A DNA stretch of 64,000 bases, from the NCBI GenBank assembly GCA_046290435.1, contig JBKAGO010000032.1, positions 124,001 to 188,000 of the forward strand, in the 5' to 3' direction. Under the pieces are notes generated by a model, which did no database searches, was not told the DNA's origin, and saw only the letters and a program-made list of their open reading frames with translations. Below, in pieces: positions 1-9,948 of this stretch (position 1 is its first letter; the number at the start of each line of letters is the position of its first letter). The translations under genes and the position numbers were made by a program. Origin of the DNA: CAVQUE01 sp046290435 (GTDB lineage Bacteria > Actinomycetota > Acidimicrobiia > Acidimicrobiales > UBA8592).

Positions 1-232
1 TGACGAGCTCGGTCGCCGCCTCGAGGGCCTCGACGACCTCGACATCGGCGGCATCGACGATGGACAGGTTCATCGCCGCCTCGAGCTGGCGTTCGCGAGC
101 CTCGTCGCGTTCCTCTTTGGCGTCGGCGATGGATTTCGGGTCGTCGTCGGATGCCGCCGGCGGCACAGCGGCCGCAAAGGCCAACGTCACGACGAGTGCG
201 GCACACCAACGTATGAGCGTGGGATGGGTCAT
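1..232 (-). CDS. Secreted coiled-coil protein, N-terminal part only
   Basis: The first 77 codons of a leftward gene that runs off the window. They begin at ATG 232 with a hydrophobic signal peptide (LVVTLAFAAA) and an AxA-like cleavage region, followed by a charged, Glu/Arg/Ala-rich stretch (DAKEEREEARERQ) that looks like a coiled coil. This layout is typical of secreted murein-hydrolase-type proteins such as M23 or NlpC/P60 enzymes with an N-terminal coiled coil, but no catalytic domain lies inside the window, so the function is not established. It is divergent from the LCP gene, which would suit a shared cell-wall role. Confidence 0.6.
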   Translation of the reverse strand, partial: MTHPTLIRWCAALVVTLAFAAAVPPAASDDDPKSIADAKEERDEARERQLEAAMNLSIVDAADVEVVEALEAATELV

Positions 233-377
233 CGGTGGGTGGATTCCCTGGGGTGATCGGTTCCGGTGGCACTCGTGCGACCACTGGGGGCGATGTGGCT
301 GCTGAGCGTAGCGTGGCTCGTGTTCGCGACACCAAACGGCTCGGGCGCGCAGGACCGATCGGATCCCCCGGGAATCC

Positions 378-1793
378 GTGGTGCCGCATCCGGCGCGTTC
401 CGTGGTGGAATTGTCCCCAGTGTCCCCCGATGACCAACCTCCGCGATCCGAGCCCACCGACGACCAGTCGGCCTGGGAACGCCTCCGGCGCCTCCCCGAC
501 CTCGACGAGGCGCCCCTCGACGAAGACTGGGCCGCCGGGGCTCGACCCGTCCACCCACCGGTTCCGCCGCCGTCGCCGCCGGGCACCGCCGACGACGGCC
601 GACGGGTGGATCAGCGCCGCTTCCGGGTCGATGCCGCAGGCGCAGCGGGCGCCGGCCCCGCTGCGGCACCGGGTCGACCCACTCCTGGTGCCGTCCGGTC
701 ACCGGGAGCCCCGGTGGGGCCGACACCGGCACCGTCGCCGACACCGGCATCGCTGCCGGGCGATCCCGTCGGCGCGCCGCACCGACGACCCGACACCGAG
801 GCCCCCGCCCGCAAGCGCCGTCGGGGCCCGTGGATCGCGACGGCTGTCGCCGTACCGGTCGTGCTGCTGCTCGGGATGTTCGTCTACGCGCTGGTGCAGT
901 GGAACCGGATCGAGCGGGTCGACACCGCCGGCGCGTTGGCTGCCGGTGGCGATTTCACCAACTACCTGATCGTCGGGACCGACAGCCGCGAGGGTGTCGA
1001 TCCCGACCTCGCCACGGCGCCCAGCATCGGCCTGGGGGTCGAGGGCAGCCGCACCGACACGATGGTCGTGCTCCACATCGGCGACGACGGCAACCGCATG
1101 ATGTCGCTACCGCGGGATCTGTGGCTGCCGATCGACGGCGGCAACGCCGCGAAGCTGAACTCGGCCGCCGTCGTCGGCGGGGCGCCCGCACTCATCCGCA
1201 CCGTGCAGCGCGAGCTCGGCCTTCCGCTGCAGCGGTATCTCGAGGTCGACATCGCCGGGTTCCTGGAGGTCGTCGAGGCGGTGGGTTCGATCACCATCGA
1301 CTTCCCTCGCCCGGCCTGCGACCCCAAGAGCGGCCTGATGGTCCGCCAGCGCGGCGCGATCGAGCTGGGGCCCCAGCGCGCGCTCGCCTACGTGCGGAGC
1401 CGCACCTACACCGAGTTCTCGGCTCCCGAGGTCCGTCGGGCACTCGGGGCGAACGCCACGTGCGACCAGATCATCGCCTCGGGCCTCGGCAGCACCGATG
1501 GCACCGCCGACATCGGACGCGGCGATCGCCAGCGCCGGTTCCTGCTCGCGGTGTTCGACGAGATCGGCGGTACGCGCAATCCCATCACGTTGTTGCAGGT
1601 GCTCGGCGGGCTGTCGGGTGGCCTGCGCATCGACGACGAGATGGGCATGTTCGATGCGCTCTCGTTGGCGCGCAAGATGCGTGGCGCCGACATCGAGAGC
1701 GTCGAGCTCCCGGTGGTCCCCTTCGACCCGGGGGGCACCTCGGCGCTGTTGCCCGCCGACGCTGCCGTCGAGGTGCTCGACGGCTTCCGCTGA
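378..1793 (+). CDS. LytR-CpsA-Psr (LCP) family cell-wall protein
   Basis: LCP proteins are membrane enzymes that transfer lipid-linked glycopolymers onto peptidoglycan. The protein has a Pro/Ala-rich cytoplasmic N-terminus of about 150 residues, one membrane helix at about 152-174 (WIATAVAVPVVLLLG) and then an extracellular LCP domain from about 195. That domain carries NYLIVGTDSREG, RTDTMVVLHI, SLPRDLWLPI and the late ALAYVRSR, which supply the conserved Asp and Arg residues that bind pyrophosphate lipid. The start is uncertain: GTG 378 is the longest, with GTG 402 and GTG 420 as alternatives. The low-complexity N-terminus does not help to choose. Confidence 0.88.
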   Translation: MVPHPARSVVELSPVSPDDQPPRSEPTDDQSAWERLRRLPDLDEAPLDEDWAAGARPVHPPVPPPSPPGTADDGRRVDQRRFRVDAAGAAGAGPAAAPGRPTPGAVRSPGAPVGPTPAPSPTPASLPGDPVGAPHRRPDTEAPARKRRRGPWIATAVAVPVVLLLGMFVYALVQWNRIERVDTAGALAAGGDFTNYLIVGTDSREGVDPDLATAPSIGLGVEGSRTDTMVVLHIGDDGNRMMSLPRDLWLPIDGGNAAKLNSAAVVGGAPALIRTVQRELGLPLQRYLEVDIAGFLEVVEAVGSITIDFPRPACDPKSGLMVRQRGAIELGPQRALAYVRSRTYTEFSAPEVRRALGANATCDQIIASGLGSTDGTADIGRGDRQRRFLLAVFDEIGGTRNPITLLQVLGGLSGGLRIDDEMGMFDALSLARKMRGADIESVELPVVPFDPGGTSALLPADAAVEVLDGFR

Positions 1794-1801
1794 CCGGCGG
1801 C

Positions 1802-2974
1802 TCAGGATCCGGGCGACCCGGGGTCCGGGGTCCATCGGCCGCCGATCATGACATGGACCGGAACGAGGTCGTCGTCGAAGACCACGATGTCGGCCCGTGC
1901 GCCGGGGGCCAGCACACCGAGGTCGCTGCGTCCCAGCAGCCGAGCCGGGTTCCGCGTCGCCGTCGCCAGGGCATCGACCTCCGAGGCGCCGGCGAAGGCG
2001 ATGAGGTTGCGAACACCCTGGTCGAGCATCGTGGTCGAGCCCTGGAGCGTCCCGTCGGCGCCGATCACCGCAGCGCCGTCGCCGGGGTGTGCGGTTTCGG
2101 GGGATGCGACCGCGTCGCTGACCAGCACCAGGCGTTCGGGGCCCATCGCCTGCCAGCTCAGGCGAACGACGAGGGGGTCGACGTGGGCTCCGTCGCAGAT
2201 GAGCCCGGCGGTGATCCGTTCGTCGGTGAGCGCCGCGCCGACCACCCCGGGGGCTCGATGGTGCAGGCCGGCCATGGCGTTCCAGAGGTGGGTCACGTGG
2301 CGTGCGCCGGCATCGACGGCGGCGCTGACGTGACCTCGCTCGGCGTCGGTGTGCCCGATGGCGGCGACGGTGCCGGATGCAGTCAGCGTCTCGATGGCTT
2401 CGATGGCACCGTCGAGCTCCGGCGCCAAGGTCACCATGGCGACGAACGGATCCCGAGCCCACGCCTGCACGATCTCGGCGTCGATCGGGCGCAGGTCGGC
2501 GAGACGATGGGCCCCGGCGCGTGCGGGCGCCAGGAAGGGTCCCTCGAGGTGAAGGCCGGCGACGGTCGCCACGGGTGCTTCGCCCTCGACGCGGCGCATC
2601 ACCGCTGCCGCGTCGCCCAGCTCGCCGACGAGGGCCCGGTCGAGATCATGGCTGGGAAGCGTCGCCAGCAACGTCGTGACGCCGTGGCGCGCCGCGGCGG
2701 CGCAGAGCGAGGCAAGACCGGCCGGATCGCGGCGCAGATCAACCGGTCCCGCGCCGTTGATCTGGGTGTCGACCAGACCCGGCGCGACGAGCAGATCGTC
2801 GACGTCGTGGAGCATCGCGCCGGAAGCAGCGCTCGGGGTGGAGAAACCGCCGTCTCGGCGGACCACGACGTCGGCGACCCGGCCGCCGGCGATGACCACC
2901 TCGGCGGGACGGATCCGATCGCCGGTCACGACACGGCGGCTGCGCAGGATGCAGGTGGCTCCGAGCTGCTCCAC
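1802..2974 (-). CDS. nagA: N-acetylglucosamine-6-phosphate deacetylase
   Basis: Hydrolyses GlcNAc-6-phosphate to glucosamine-6-phosphate and acetate in amino-sugar and cell-wall recycling. The 390-residue length is usual for NagA. Amidohydrolase landmarks are present in order: the metal/substrate motif HLEGPF, the histidine of IGHTDA, the substrate-binding HLWNAM, and the catalytic Asp in LVSDAV. The C-terminal small beta domain ends with GARADIVVFDDD. The gene converges on the LCP gene with 8 bp between them. No nagB or sugar-transport gene is adjacent, so it appears to be a single-gene unit. Confidence 0.93.
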   Translation of the reverse strand: MEQLGATCILRSRRVVTGDRIRPAEVVIAGGRVADVVVRRDGGFSTPSAASGAMLHDVDDLLVAPGLVDTQINGAGPVDLRRDPAGLASLCAAAARHGVTTLLATLPSHDLDRALVGELGDAAAVMRRVEGEAPVATVAGLHLEGPFLAPARAGAHRLADLRPIDAEIVQAWARDPFVAMVTLAPELDGAIEAIETLTASGTVAAIGHTDAERGHVSAAVDAGARHVTHLWNAMAGLHHRAPGVVGAALTDERITAGLICDGAHVDPLVVRLSWQAMGPERLVLVSDAVASPETAHPGDGAAVIGADGTLQGSTTMLDQGVRNLIAFAGASEVDALATATRNPARLLGRSDLGVLAPGARADIVVFDDDLVPVHVMIGGRWTPDPGSPGS

Positions 2975-3289
2975 GGGTCACAGGGTGCCACGGAAACGAG
3001 TCCGAAAACCCTGCGACCCCGAGTGCAGCCTGGGACAAGGACTGCACAGCGGGGCCGAATACCCCGCGAGCAGCGATTCTGAGGTCGACACACGCGGGGC
3101 CAGGGTGTGGCGGTTGCCGGTAATTGTGGCACGGTTCGGGCGCCGTGCGCGGGGACCAAAGACCCGACGATCGCCCGCACGTGTCACAGGGCGCTCCTAC
3201 GATGCGTCGATGGCCCAAGCCCCCCGCATCGTTGCGCCGCCCCGCCACCGGCCCCAACAGCGCTCCTCGGCCGTACCGGCACCCGCCCG
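2975..3289. other. Divergent intergenic region, nagA / addB-like
   Basis: There are 315 bp between the divergent nagA and AddB-like genes. I see no conserved coding frame. A TACGAT hexamer at 3198-3203 could be a -10 element for the rightward gene, but no good -35 accompanies it. Otherwise I see nothing. Confidence 0.4.
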
Positions 3290-6200
3290 ATGATCGACCT
3301 CGTCGACGCTCCGCTGGGCCGCGGCGCGCTCGCGGCGCTGCGCGACACGCTGCGCGGGTACAAGGCCGATCACCCGCTGGCGCCGGTGACGGTGCTCGTC
3401 GACGACAACGCCGTCGGCGTCGCCACGCGACGTGCGCTCGCTTCGGGTGACCTCGGCCCGATCTGCGGCGACCGGCCCGGCCTCGCCGCCGTGTCGTTCT
3501 CCACCATCTACCGCTACGGCGAACTCCTCGGGGCTCCGGTCCTCGCCGCCGCCGGGCGACGCCCCGTCTCCACCCCCGCGGTCGCCGCTGCGATCCGCCG
3601 TGTCCTCGCCGAGCACGCCGGTGTCTTCTCTGCCGTGGCCGATCACCCCACCACCGAGCGCCGCCTCGTCGCAGCCCATCGCGAGCTGGCCGAACTGGAC
3701 CCCGAACAGCTCGACGCCATCGCTGCCGCCGGAAGCCGTGCCGCAGCGGTCATCGACATCCATCGACGCACGAAGGCTGCGCTGGCCGAGGCCTGGTACG
3801 GCGAGCAGGACCTCCTCGCGGCCGCCTCCGAGGTACTGGTTCGAGAGCGCCCCGACGTCGAACCGGTCGTCGTCTACCTGCCACGGGAACTGTCGCCCAG
3901 CCGCGCCACGTTGTTGCGCCATCTCGGCCGGCGCACCCCGGTCACGGTCATCGCCGGGCGCAGCGGTCTCGACGATGCCGACCACATCGTGGCGGTGGCC
4001 CTCGAACGCCTCGGGCTCTCGCTCCCGGCGGCCGATCCGGTGCCCCACCGCGGCGCGCTGTCGGTCACCAGCGTCTCCGACCCCGACGACGAGGTCCGCC
4101 ATGCGCTGCGCGGCGTCGTCTCCGCAGCGCGAGCCGGCGTACCTCTCGACCGTATGGCGGTCGTCTACGGCGCGCCGGAACCCTACGCCCGCCTGCTGCA
4201 CGACCATCTCGCCGCAGCCGGCATCCCCACCAATGGCGCCGCCGTCGCCTCGCTGGCGGCCAGCCTCGCGGGACGCACGCTCCTGCGGCTCCTGGACCTC
4301 GCCGAGCGGGGCTTTCGCCGCGACGACGTCATCGACCTCGTCGCAGGTACTCCCATGCGTTGGAACGGCCGGCCGGTCCCCAGCCGGGCCTGGGACGAGA
4401 TCTCGCGTGCTGCGGGCATCGTTCGAGGCCGGCGCCAGTGGCACGACCGCCTGACTCGCCTCCGCGAAGACGAGCACGCCCGTCTGGCGGCATGGCAGGA
4501 CGACCCGGAAGGCAACGACCGCACCGCACGCATCGAACGCCGCATCACCACCATCGACGAACTCATGCGCTTCGTCGAGGGGCTGGCCCAACGCCTCGAC
4601 GCGGGCTCCACGGCGCAACGGTGGTCCGAGCTCGCCGAATGGGCCAGGGTGCTGCTGGCCGACCACCTCGACGGTCACGACTCGTGGCCCGAGGTGGAGC
4701 GTCGGGCCCACGAACGCATCGAGGGGGCGCTCGCCCGTCTGGGCAGCCTCGACGAGGTCGATCCGGCACCCTCGCTCGCGGTGTTCCGCCGATCGCTCGA
4801 GCTCGAACTCGACGCGGGGCTGGGTCGGGCCGGCTCCAGCGGTTCGGGGCTGTTGGTGGGCACGCCGGCGTTGGCCGTCGGCAATCAGTTGTCGCAGGTG
4901 TGGGTGCTGGGCATGGCCGAGGGCACCTTTCCCGCCGTCGGGAGGGACGACTCCCTGCTCCCGGACCACGAGCGCCGGCTCGCCCCCGACCTCGCCCGCA
5001 GCACCGATCGCAGCGCCCGTCAACATCTCGACTACCTCGCGGTGCTGGCCGCAGCAGCGGACGGAACGGCGCATCTGCTGTACCCCCGCGGGGATCTGCG
5101 GCGCTCGGAGTCCCGCACACCCAGCCGATGGTTGCTCGAGACACTCGGAGACCACCTCGATCGCCGGGTCGGCAGCGACGAGCTCGCGGGGCTCGATCAC
5201 CCCCTGGTGCACCATGTGCCCTCGTTCGCATCGGCGGTGGTGGCCGGGCCGGCGGCGACATCGAACGAGTTCGACCTCGCTTCGTTGGTCGAGAACCCGG
5301 CCGAGGCCGGCGCCGACCTGGCCGCCGACGACCCCGTGCTGGCTCGGGGCGCGGCGATGCTCGCCGGTCGGCGCAGCGCAGCGCTCACCCGCTTCGACGG
5401 CCTGGTGGGCGATGCCGGGCCGGGTCGACCGACCCTCGACCAGCCACTGTCGGCGACGTCGCTCGAGCGGTGGGCCCGATGCCCGCACGGCTACTTCCTG
5501 CAGCGGGTTCTCGGCGTCGAGGCCATCGAGGCCCCCGAGCAGCGGCTGCGCCTCGACGCCCTCGACCGCGGCACGCTCGTCCACCGCATCCTCGAGCGTT
5601 TCGTCGCCGAGCGCCCCGTCGCCGACGCGACGGGGTGGGATGCTGCCGACCGCGACCGGCTCGAGCGCATCGCCACCGAGGAATGCGACGCCGTCGAGGC
5701 CCGGGGCCTCACGGGCGAGCCCGTCTACTGGCGACGCGACCGAGCCACGATCCTGCGGGATCTCCGCGGCGCGATCGCCGCCGACGACCAGCGCCGCCGC
5801 GAGCAGGGCTGTCGTCCATATGCCACCGAGCTCGCATTCGGTTTCGGCGGCGCCCGACCGGTGGTGGTCGAACTGCCCGATGGACACGCCATCGCCGTGC
5901 GGGGCAGCATCGATCTCGTCGACCGCCGCGGCGACGAGCTGGTCGTCACCGACTACAAGACCGGGCGCAAGGGCAAGACCCTCGACGGGAGCGATCCTCA
6001 TCAGGGCGGTACCCGACTGCAGCTGGTGCTCTACGCCCTGGCTGCACGCCGGCTGCTGGCCGCCGACGGGCTCTGCACCCCCGACGCTGCGGTCGAGAGC
6101 CGCTACTGGCACCTGCACCGCGCCACGCCGTACGCCGAGAACGGCTACGTCGTCACCACCGAGATACGAGACGAGGTCCTGCGCGCCATCGCCGAGATCG

Positions 6201-6394
6201 TCGACATGATCGCCGCCGGGTTGTTCCCCCAGCATCCGGTGCCGACGACACGCCATGGCTGGGTCGACTGCGAGTGGTGTGACCCCGATGGCCTGGGCGT
6301 CGGCGACGCCCGCCGCCGGATGGAGCGCAAGGCCGACGACCCGCTCCTGATGCGCTACCTGACCCTGGCCGAACCGGAGGTGGTCGGCCGATGA
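3290..6394 (+). CDS. AddB-like PD-(D/E)XK nuclease subunit of a helicase-nuclease
   Basis: Probable partner of the following AddA-like gene in processing double-strand breaks for recombination. At 1034 residues it has AddB size. The N-terminal half resembles an inactive helicase: the Walker A site expected near residues 30-50 is absent (LVDDNAVGVATRRAL). The C-terminal RecB-family nuclease has RGTLVHRILERF and the metal/catalytic VTDYKTGRK at about 885. AddB nucleases usually bind a 4Fe-4S cluster through one Cys upstream and a CxxC-x5-C cluster. Here I find Cys731 (RCPHGY) and Cys994/Cys997 (CEWC) but not the fourth. ATG 3290 is chosen because the protein-like sequence begins there. Its stop overlaps the next start by 4 bp (ATGA). 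Confidence 0.85.
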   Translation: MIDLVDAPLGRGALAALRDTLRGYKADHPLAPVTVLVDDNAVGVATRRALASGDLGPICGDRPGLAAVSFSTIYRYGELLGAPVLAAAGRRPVSTPAVAAAIRRVLAEHAGVFSAVADHPTTERRLVAAHRELAELDPEQLDAIAAAGSRAAAVIDIHRRTKAALAEAWYGEQDLLAAASEVLVRERPDVEPVVVYLPRELSPSRATLLRHLGRRTPVTVIAGRSGLDDADHIVAVALERLGLSLPAADPVPHRGALSVTSVSDPDDEVRHALRGVVSAARAGVPLDRMAVVYGAPEPYARLLHDHLAAAGIPTNGAAVASLAASLAGRTLLRLLDLAERGFRRDDVIDLVAGTPMRWNGRPVPSRAWDEISRAAGIVRGRRQWHDRLTRLREDEHARLAAWQDDPEGNDRTARIERRITTIDELMRFVEGLAQRLDAGSTAQRWSELAEWARVLLADHLDGHDSWPEVERRAHERIEGALARLGSLDEVDPAPSLAVFRRSLELELDAGLGRAGSSGSGLLVGTPALAVGNQLSQVWVLGMAEGTFPAVGRDDSLLPDHERRLAPDLARSTDRSARQHLDYLAVLAAAADGTAHLLYPRGDLRRSESRTPSRWLLETLGDHLDRRVGSDELAGLDHPLVHHVPSFASAVVAGPAATSNEFDLASLVENPAEAGADLAADDPVLARGAAMLAGRRSAALTRFDGLVGDAGPGRPTLDQPLSATSLERWARCPHGYFLQRVLGVEAIEAPEQRLRLDALDRGTLVHRILERFVAERPVADATGWDAADRDRLERIATEECDAVEARGLTGEPVYWRRDRATILRDLRGAIAADDQRRREQGCRPYATELAFGFGGARPVVVELPDGHAIAVRGSIDLVDRRGDELVVTDYKTGRKGKTLDGSDPHQGGTRLQLVLYALAARRLLAADGLCTPDAAVESRYWHLHRATPYAENGYVVTTEIRDEVLRAIAEIVDMIAAGLFPQHPVPTTRHGWVDCEWCDPDGLGVGDARRRMERKADDPLLMRYLTLAEPEVVGR

Positions 6395-9300
6395 CGACCC
6401 TCGCCCCCATCGCCGACCAGGACGCACGCGATCGCATCGCCGGGGATCTCGACACCACGCTGTTCGTCGAAGCCGGTGCCGGGTCCGGCAAGACGAAGGC
6501 GCTCGTGGATCGGATCGTCGCCCTGGTCGCCGCCGGGACCGCGATCGACCAGATCGCCGCCATCACCTTCACCGAGAAGGCCGCCGCCGAACTGCGAGAG
6601 CGCATCCGGATGCGCCTGTTGCACCAGGTCGCCGAGGCAGGTCCCGACTCGGTCTTCGCCGCTGCGCTGGAACGTCTCGACCACGCCGCCATCTCGACGC
6701 TCCACGCGTTCGCCCAACGCCTGCTCTTCGAGCATCCCATCGAGGCCGGTCTGCCACCAGGAGTCGAGGTCCTCGACGAGCTCGGATCCCAGCTCGCCTT
6801 CGACGACCGGTGGGAACGCCAGCTGCCGCTGTTGCTCACCGATCCAGATCTCGCTGCGCCGCTCCTCGTCGCGGACGCCCTGGGGATCGGTCCGACCCAT
6901 CTGCGGGGCCTCGCCGTGGCCTTCGAGGACAACTGGGACCTCGTCGAGGAACGCCTCGACCGTTCGCCGCCGCCGCCGACGATCGACGTCGAGCCGCTCT
7001 GTCGCGCGCTGCAGGCGCTGGCCGCCGAGGCGGAACACTGCAGCGATCCCGACGACAAGCTCGCGATCCGGCTGCGATCGCTCGAGCAGTACGCCGATGC
7101 GCTCGCCGAGGCGGCCTCGGCCGACGACCCCGTCGACGGGCTGACCACCATCGCCGAACTGCTGCGAGCGCCCGAACCCAGGTTCGCCACCGACGGCAAG
7201 CCCTTCCGCAACCTGGGCAAAGCCGGCAACTGGCCTGGCGGAACGGACCAGGCAGGCCGGCTCAAGGCAGAGCTCTTCGCCGTCGGGACCCAGCGGGATG
7301 TGTTGTGCGCCTCGTTGACCGAGACCGTCATCCACCGCCTGGCGGCCGCCGTCGGCAGCTTCGTGCTCGACGGCGTCGCCGAGCGTCGTTCCGCGGGGCG
7401 CCTGCGCTTCCACGACCTGTTGGTCCTGGCCCGCGAGGTACTGCGCCACCCGGACCACGGCGCAGAGGTCCGGCGCTCGGTGCGCACCCGCTACCAGCGG
7501 CTGCTCATCGACGAGTTCCAGGACACCGACCCCATCCAGGTGGACCTCGCGGTCCTGATCGCCGCCGGCGGACCCGTCGACGGCCGCAGCTGGAGCCGGA
7601 TCGAAACCGAGCCGGGCAGGTTGTTCTTCGTCGGCGATCCCAAACAGTCGATCTACCGGTTCCGCCGCGCCGACATCGCCACCTACCTGCGTTGCCAGGA
7701 CCGCTTCGGTGGGGGCGACGCCACGGTGGCCCTGACGTCGAACTTCCGCTCGGCGGGGCCGGTCATCGACTGGGTCAACGAGGTGTTCGCCGTCCTCATC
7801 AGCCACGAACCCGACTCCCAGCCCCGCTACATGGCGCTGGATCCGACACAGCCTGCCCCCGCGGTCGGGCCCGGTGTCCGTGTCTTCGGCGCGCTCCACG
7901 AGGACAAACCCAACGCCGACGAGCTCCGCCACAGGGAGGCCGCGGGGGTCGTCGATGCCATTCGGGCCGCCATCGACGAGGGCTGGACGGTGCGGGAACG
8001 CACCGGTCCCGGTGAAGCCACCGAGCGGGCGGCTCGGCTCGGCGACATCACCATCCTGCTCCCGGCGCGCACGGCGCTGCCTGCGCTCGAACGGGCGCTC
8101 GAGGCTGCGGGCATCGCGTACCGGGCCGAGACGGCCAGCCTGGTGTACTCCAGCGCCGAGGTCCGCGAGCTGATGACGATCGCCCGGGCCATCGACGACC
8201 CGACCGACGAACTCGCGGTGGTCGCCGCGTTGCGGACGCCTGCCTTCGGCTGTGGCGACGACGATCTTGCCCGCCACCGTCTGGTGCACGGCGGGTCGTG
8301 GGACCACCGCCGCCTCGACGACTCTCTGCCCGCCGACGACCCCGTCGTCGAGGCGCTCGCCTGGCTGGCGGCACGTCACGACGAGCGCACCTGGACCACC
8401 CCGGCGGCGATGCTCGACCGGATCGCCCGTGAGCGCCGGCTCTTCGAGCTCGGGGTCCTCGACGGGCGTCATCGAGAGGTCTGGCGCCGGCTCCGTTTCG
8501 TGATCGACCAGGCCCGTGCATGGACCGACAGCACCCGCGGCGATCTCCGCGCCTACCTGCGATGGGCGCGGTTGCAGGCTTCGGAGTCGGCTCGGGTCGC
8601 GGAGACCGTCCTGCCCGAGACCGACACCGACGCCGTCCGCATCATGACCGTGCATGCGTCGAAGGGTCTCGAGTTCCCGATCACGATCGTGTCGGGTCTG
8701 ACCACCCAGGCTCAGGGGATCAGGAGCGGCGTGCAGGTCGCATTCCCGCCCGATGGCGGGATCGGCTATCGCTTCGGCGCCGCCAACACGACGGCGACGT
8801 TCGAGCGCTTCGCCCCCATCGACGAGGAGATGGGCGCCCACGAACGCCTCCGCCTTCTCTACGTTGCGTGCACCCGGGCATCGGACCACCTGGTGGTGTC
8901 GGTCCACCGGACCCCTGCCGGGCCTCGCGGCAGCCTGGCCTCGGAGCTGGCCGAAGCGCTGGACCCGGCTGCCCTCATGGTCGCTGCCGGCATCGACGGG
9001 CACGACGGCCCGGGCGGGGTCTCGGACGACCCACTGGGGGATGGCACCCCGGTGGCTGCGCTCGATCCGGCTGATTCCGACGACGCTGGTGCGGGCGACG
9101 ATACCGACGGCGCAGCCGACGGGGGCGCTGTCACCCACCGGACCGATGCGGTGGCGCCGTCACGACGGCGTGCCGAGCGCACCGAATGGCGGGCCGAGCG
9201 CGAGCGCGTGCTGGCGGCGGCACGCCGTTCCCGCACGGTGTCGGCCACGGCGCTCGCCGCAGCTGCGGCTGACGCCGATCGCCGGCTGCTCCCGGGGCCC

Positions 9301-9921
9301 GAGACCGACCCGGGCGCCGATCCCGGGCTCGCCAAGGCTCCCCGCAACCTCGATCTTCCGTCATGGCAGAAGGGCCGGTACGGCACCGCGGTCGGACGCG
9401 CCGTCCACGGCGTGTTGCAGACGTGCGATCTGGCCACCGGCCGCGACATCGACGCCCAGGCCGCGGCCCAGGCCGCCGCCGAGGGCATCCTCGATCGCGA
9501 ACAGATCGTGGCCCGCCTCGCGCGCTCGGCGCTGGAGAGCCCGACCGTCGCCGACGCAATCGGGCGGCGCCATTGGCGCGAGCTCTTCGTCGCAGCGCCG
9601 GTGGGCGACCGCCTCCTCGAGGGGTACATCGACCTGCTGTACGAGGCCGACGACGGCTTGGTGGTCGTCGACTACAAGACCGATGTCGTGTCCGGCGAGG
9701 CCGAACTGGCGGCGAAGGTGGCCCGCTATGGCGTTCAGGCCGCTGCGTATGCCATCGCGGTCGAGGCAGCCACCGGCATCGCGGTCACCCGGGCGGTGCT
9801 CGTGTTCCTGACCGAGACCGATCCGCTCGACGTCGTCGTGGCCGATCTCGACGCCAATCGACAGCGGGCTGCGGCGACGGCGGCGGCGATCGATCTCGGG
9901 ACGACCGATCCCGACGACTGA
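6391..9921 (+). CDS. AddA-like UvrD/Rep helicase with C-terminal nuclease
   Basis: ATP-driven 3'-5' DNA helicase fused to a RecB-type nuclease, 1176 residues, the usual AddA plan. Walker A is AGAGSGKT at about residues 30-37, followed by the ITFTEKAAAEL motif Ia. Walker B with the downstream motif is LLIDEFQDTDPIQ, and FVGDPKQSIYRFRRAD is motif III. The late helicase motif TVHASKGLEFP is present. The C-terminal PD-(D/E)XK site has GYIDLLYE and VVVDYKTD at about 1090-1097. A 4-bp ATGA overlap with the AddB-like gene implies coupled translation and a two-subunit complex. The pair is an alternative to the AdnAB system of mycobacteria, in which both subunits carry a motor. Confidence 0.9.
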   Translation: MTTLAPIADQDARDRIAGDLDTTLFVEAGAGSGKTKALVDRIVALVAAGTAIDQIAAITFTEKAAAELRERIRMRLLHQVAEAGPDSVFAAALERLDHAAISTLHAFAQRLLFEHPIEAGLPPGVEVLDELGSQLAFDDRWERQLPLLLTDPDLAAPLLVADALGIGPTHLRGLAVAFEDNWDLVEERLDRSPPPPTIDVEPLCRALQALAAEAEHCSDPDDKLAIRLRSLEQYADALAEAASADDPVDGLTTIAELLRAPEPRFATDGKPFRNLGKAGNWPGGTDQAGRLKAELFAVGTQRDVLCASLTETVIHRLAAAVGSFVLDGVAERRSAGRLRFHDLLVLAREVLRHPDHGAEVRRSVRTRYQRLLIDEFQDTDPIQVDLAVLIAAGGPVDGRSWSRIETEPGRLFFVGDPKQSIYRFRRADIATYLRCQDRFGGGDATVALTSNFRSAGPVIDWVNEVFAVLISHEPDSQPRYMALDPTQPAPAVGPGVRVFGALHEDKPNADELRHREAAGVVDAIRAAIDEGWTVRERTGPGEATERAARLGDITILLPARTALPALERALEAAGIAYRAETASLVYSSAEVRELMTIARAIDDPTDELAVVAALRTPAFGCGDDDLARHRLVHGGSWDHRRLDDSLPADDPVVEALAWLAARHDERTWTTPAAMLDRIARERRLFELGVLDGRHREVWRRLRFVIDQARAWTDSTRGDLRAYLRWARLQASESARVAETVLPETDTDAVRIMTVHASKGLEFPITIVSGLTTQAQGIRSGVQVAFPPDGGIGYRFGAANTTATFERFAPIDEEMGAHERLRLLYVACTRASDHLVVSVHRTPAGPRGSLASELAEALDPAALMVAAGIDGHDGPGGVSDDPLGDGTPVAALDPADSDDAGAGDDTDGAADGGAVTHRTDAVAPSRRRAERTEWRAERERVLAAARRSRTVSATALAAAAADADRRLLPGPETDPGADPGLAKAPRNLDLPSWQKGRYGTAVGRAVHGVLQTCDLATGRDIDAQAAAQAAAEGILDREQIVARLARSALESPTVADAIGRRHWRELFVAAPVGDRLLEGYIDLLYEADDGLVVVDYKTDVVSGEAELAAKVARYGVQAAAYAIAVEAATGIAVTRAVLVFLTETDPLDVVVADLDANRQRAAATAAAIDLGTTDPDD

Positions 9922-9948
9922 CCGCGTGCGCCGCCGGGCGCCGGGAGC

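Noticed and set aside
3197..6427. Long open frame on the minus strand under the AddB-like gene
   Set aside because: It is a shadow of GC-rich codon use: no family resemblance, no start or ribosome site, and it mirrors the real gene fully.
6355..9138. 927-codon minus-strand frame opposite the AddA-like gene
   Set aside because: Antisense shadow; the plus-strand frame carries all the helicase motifs.
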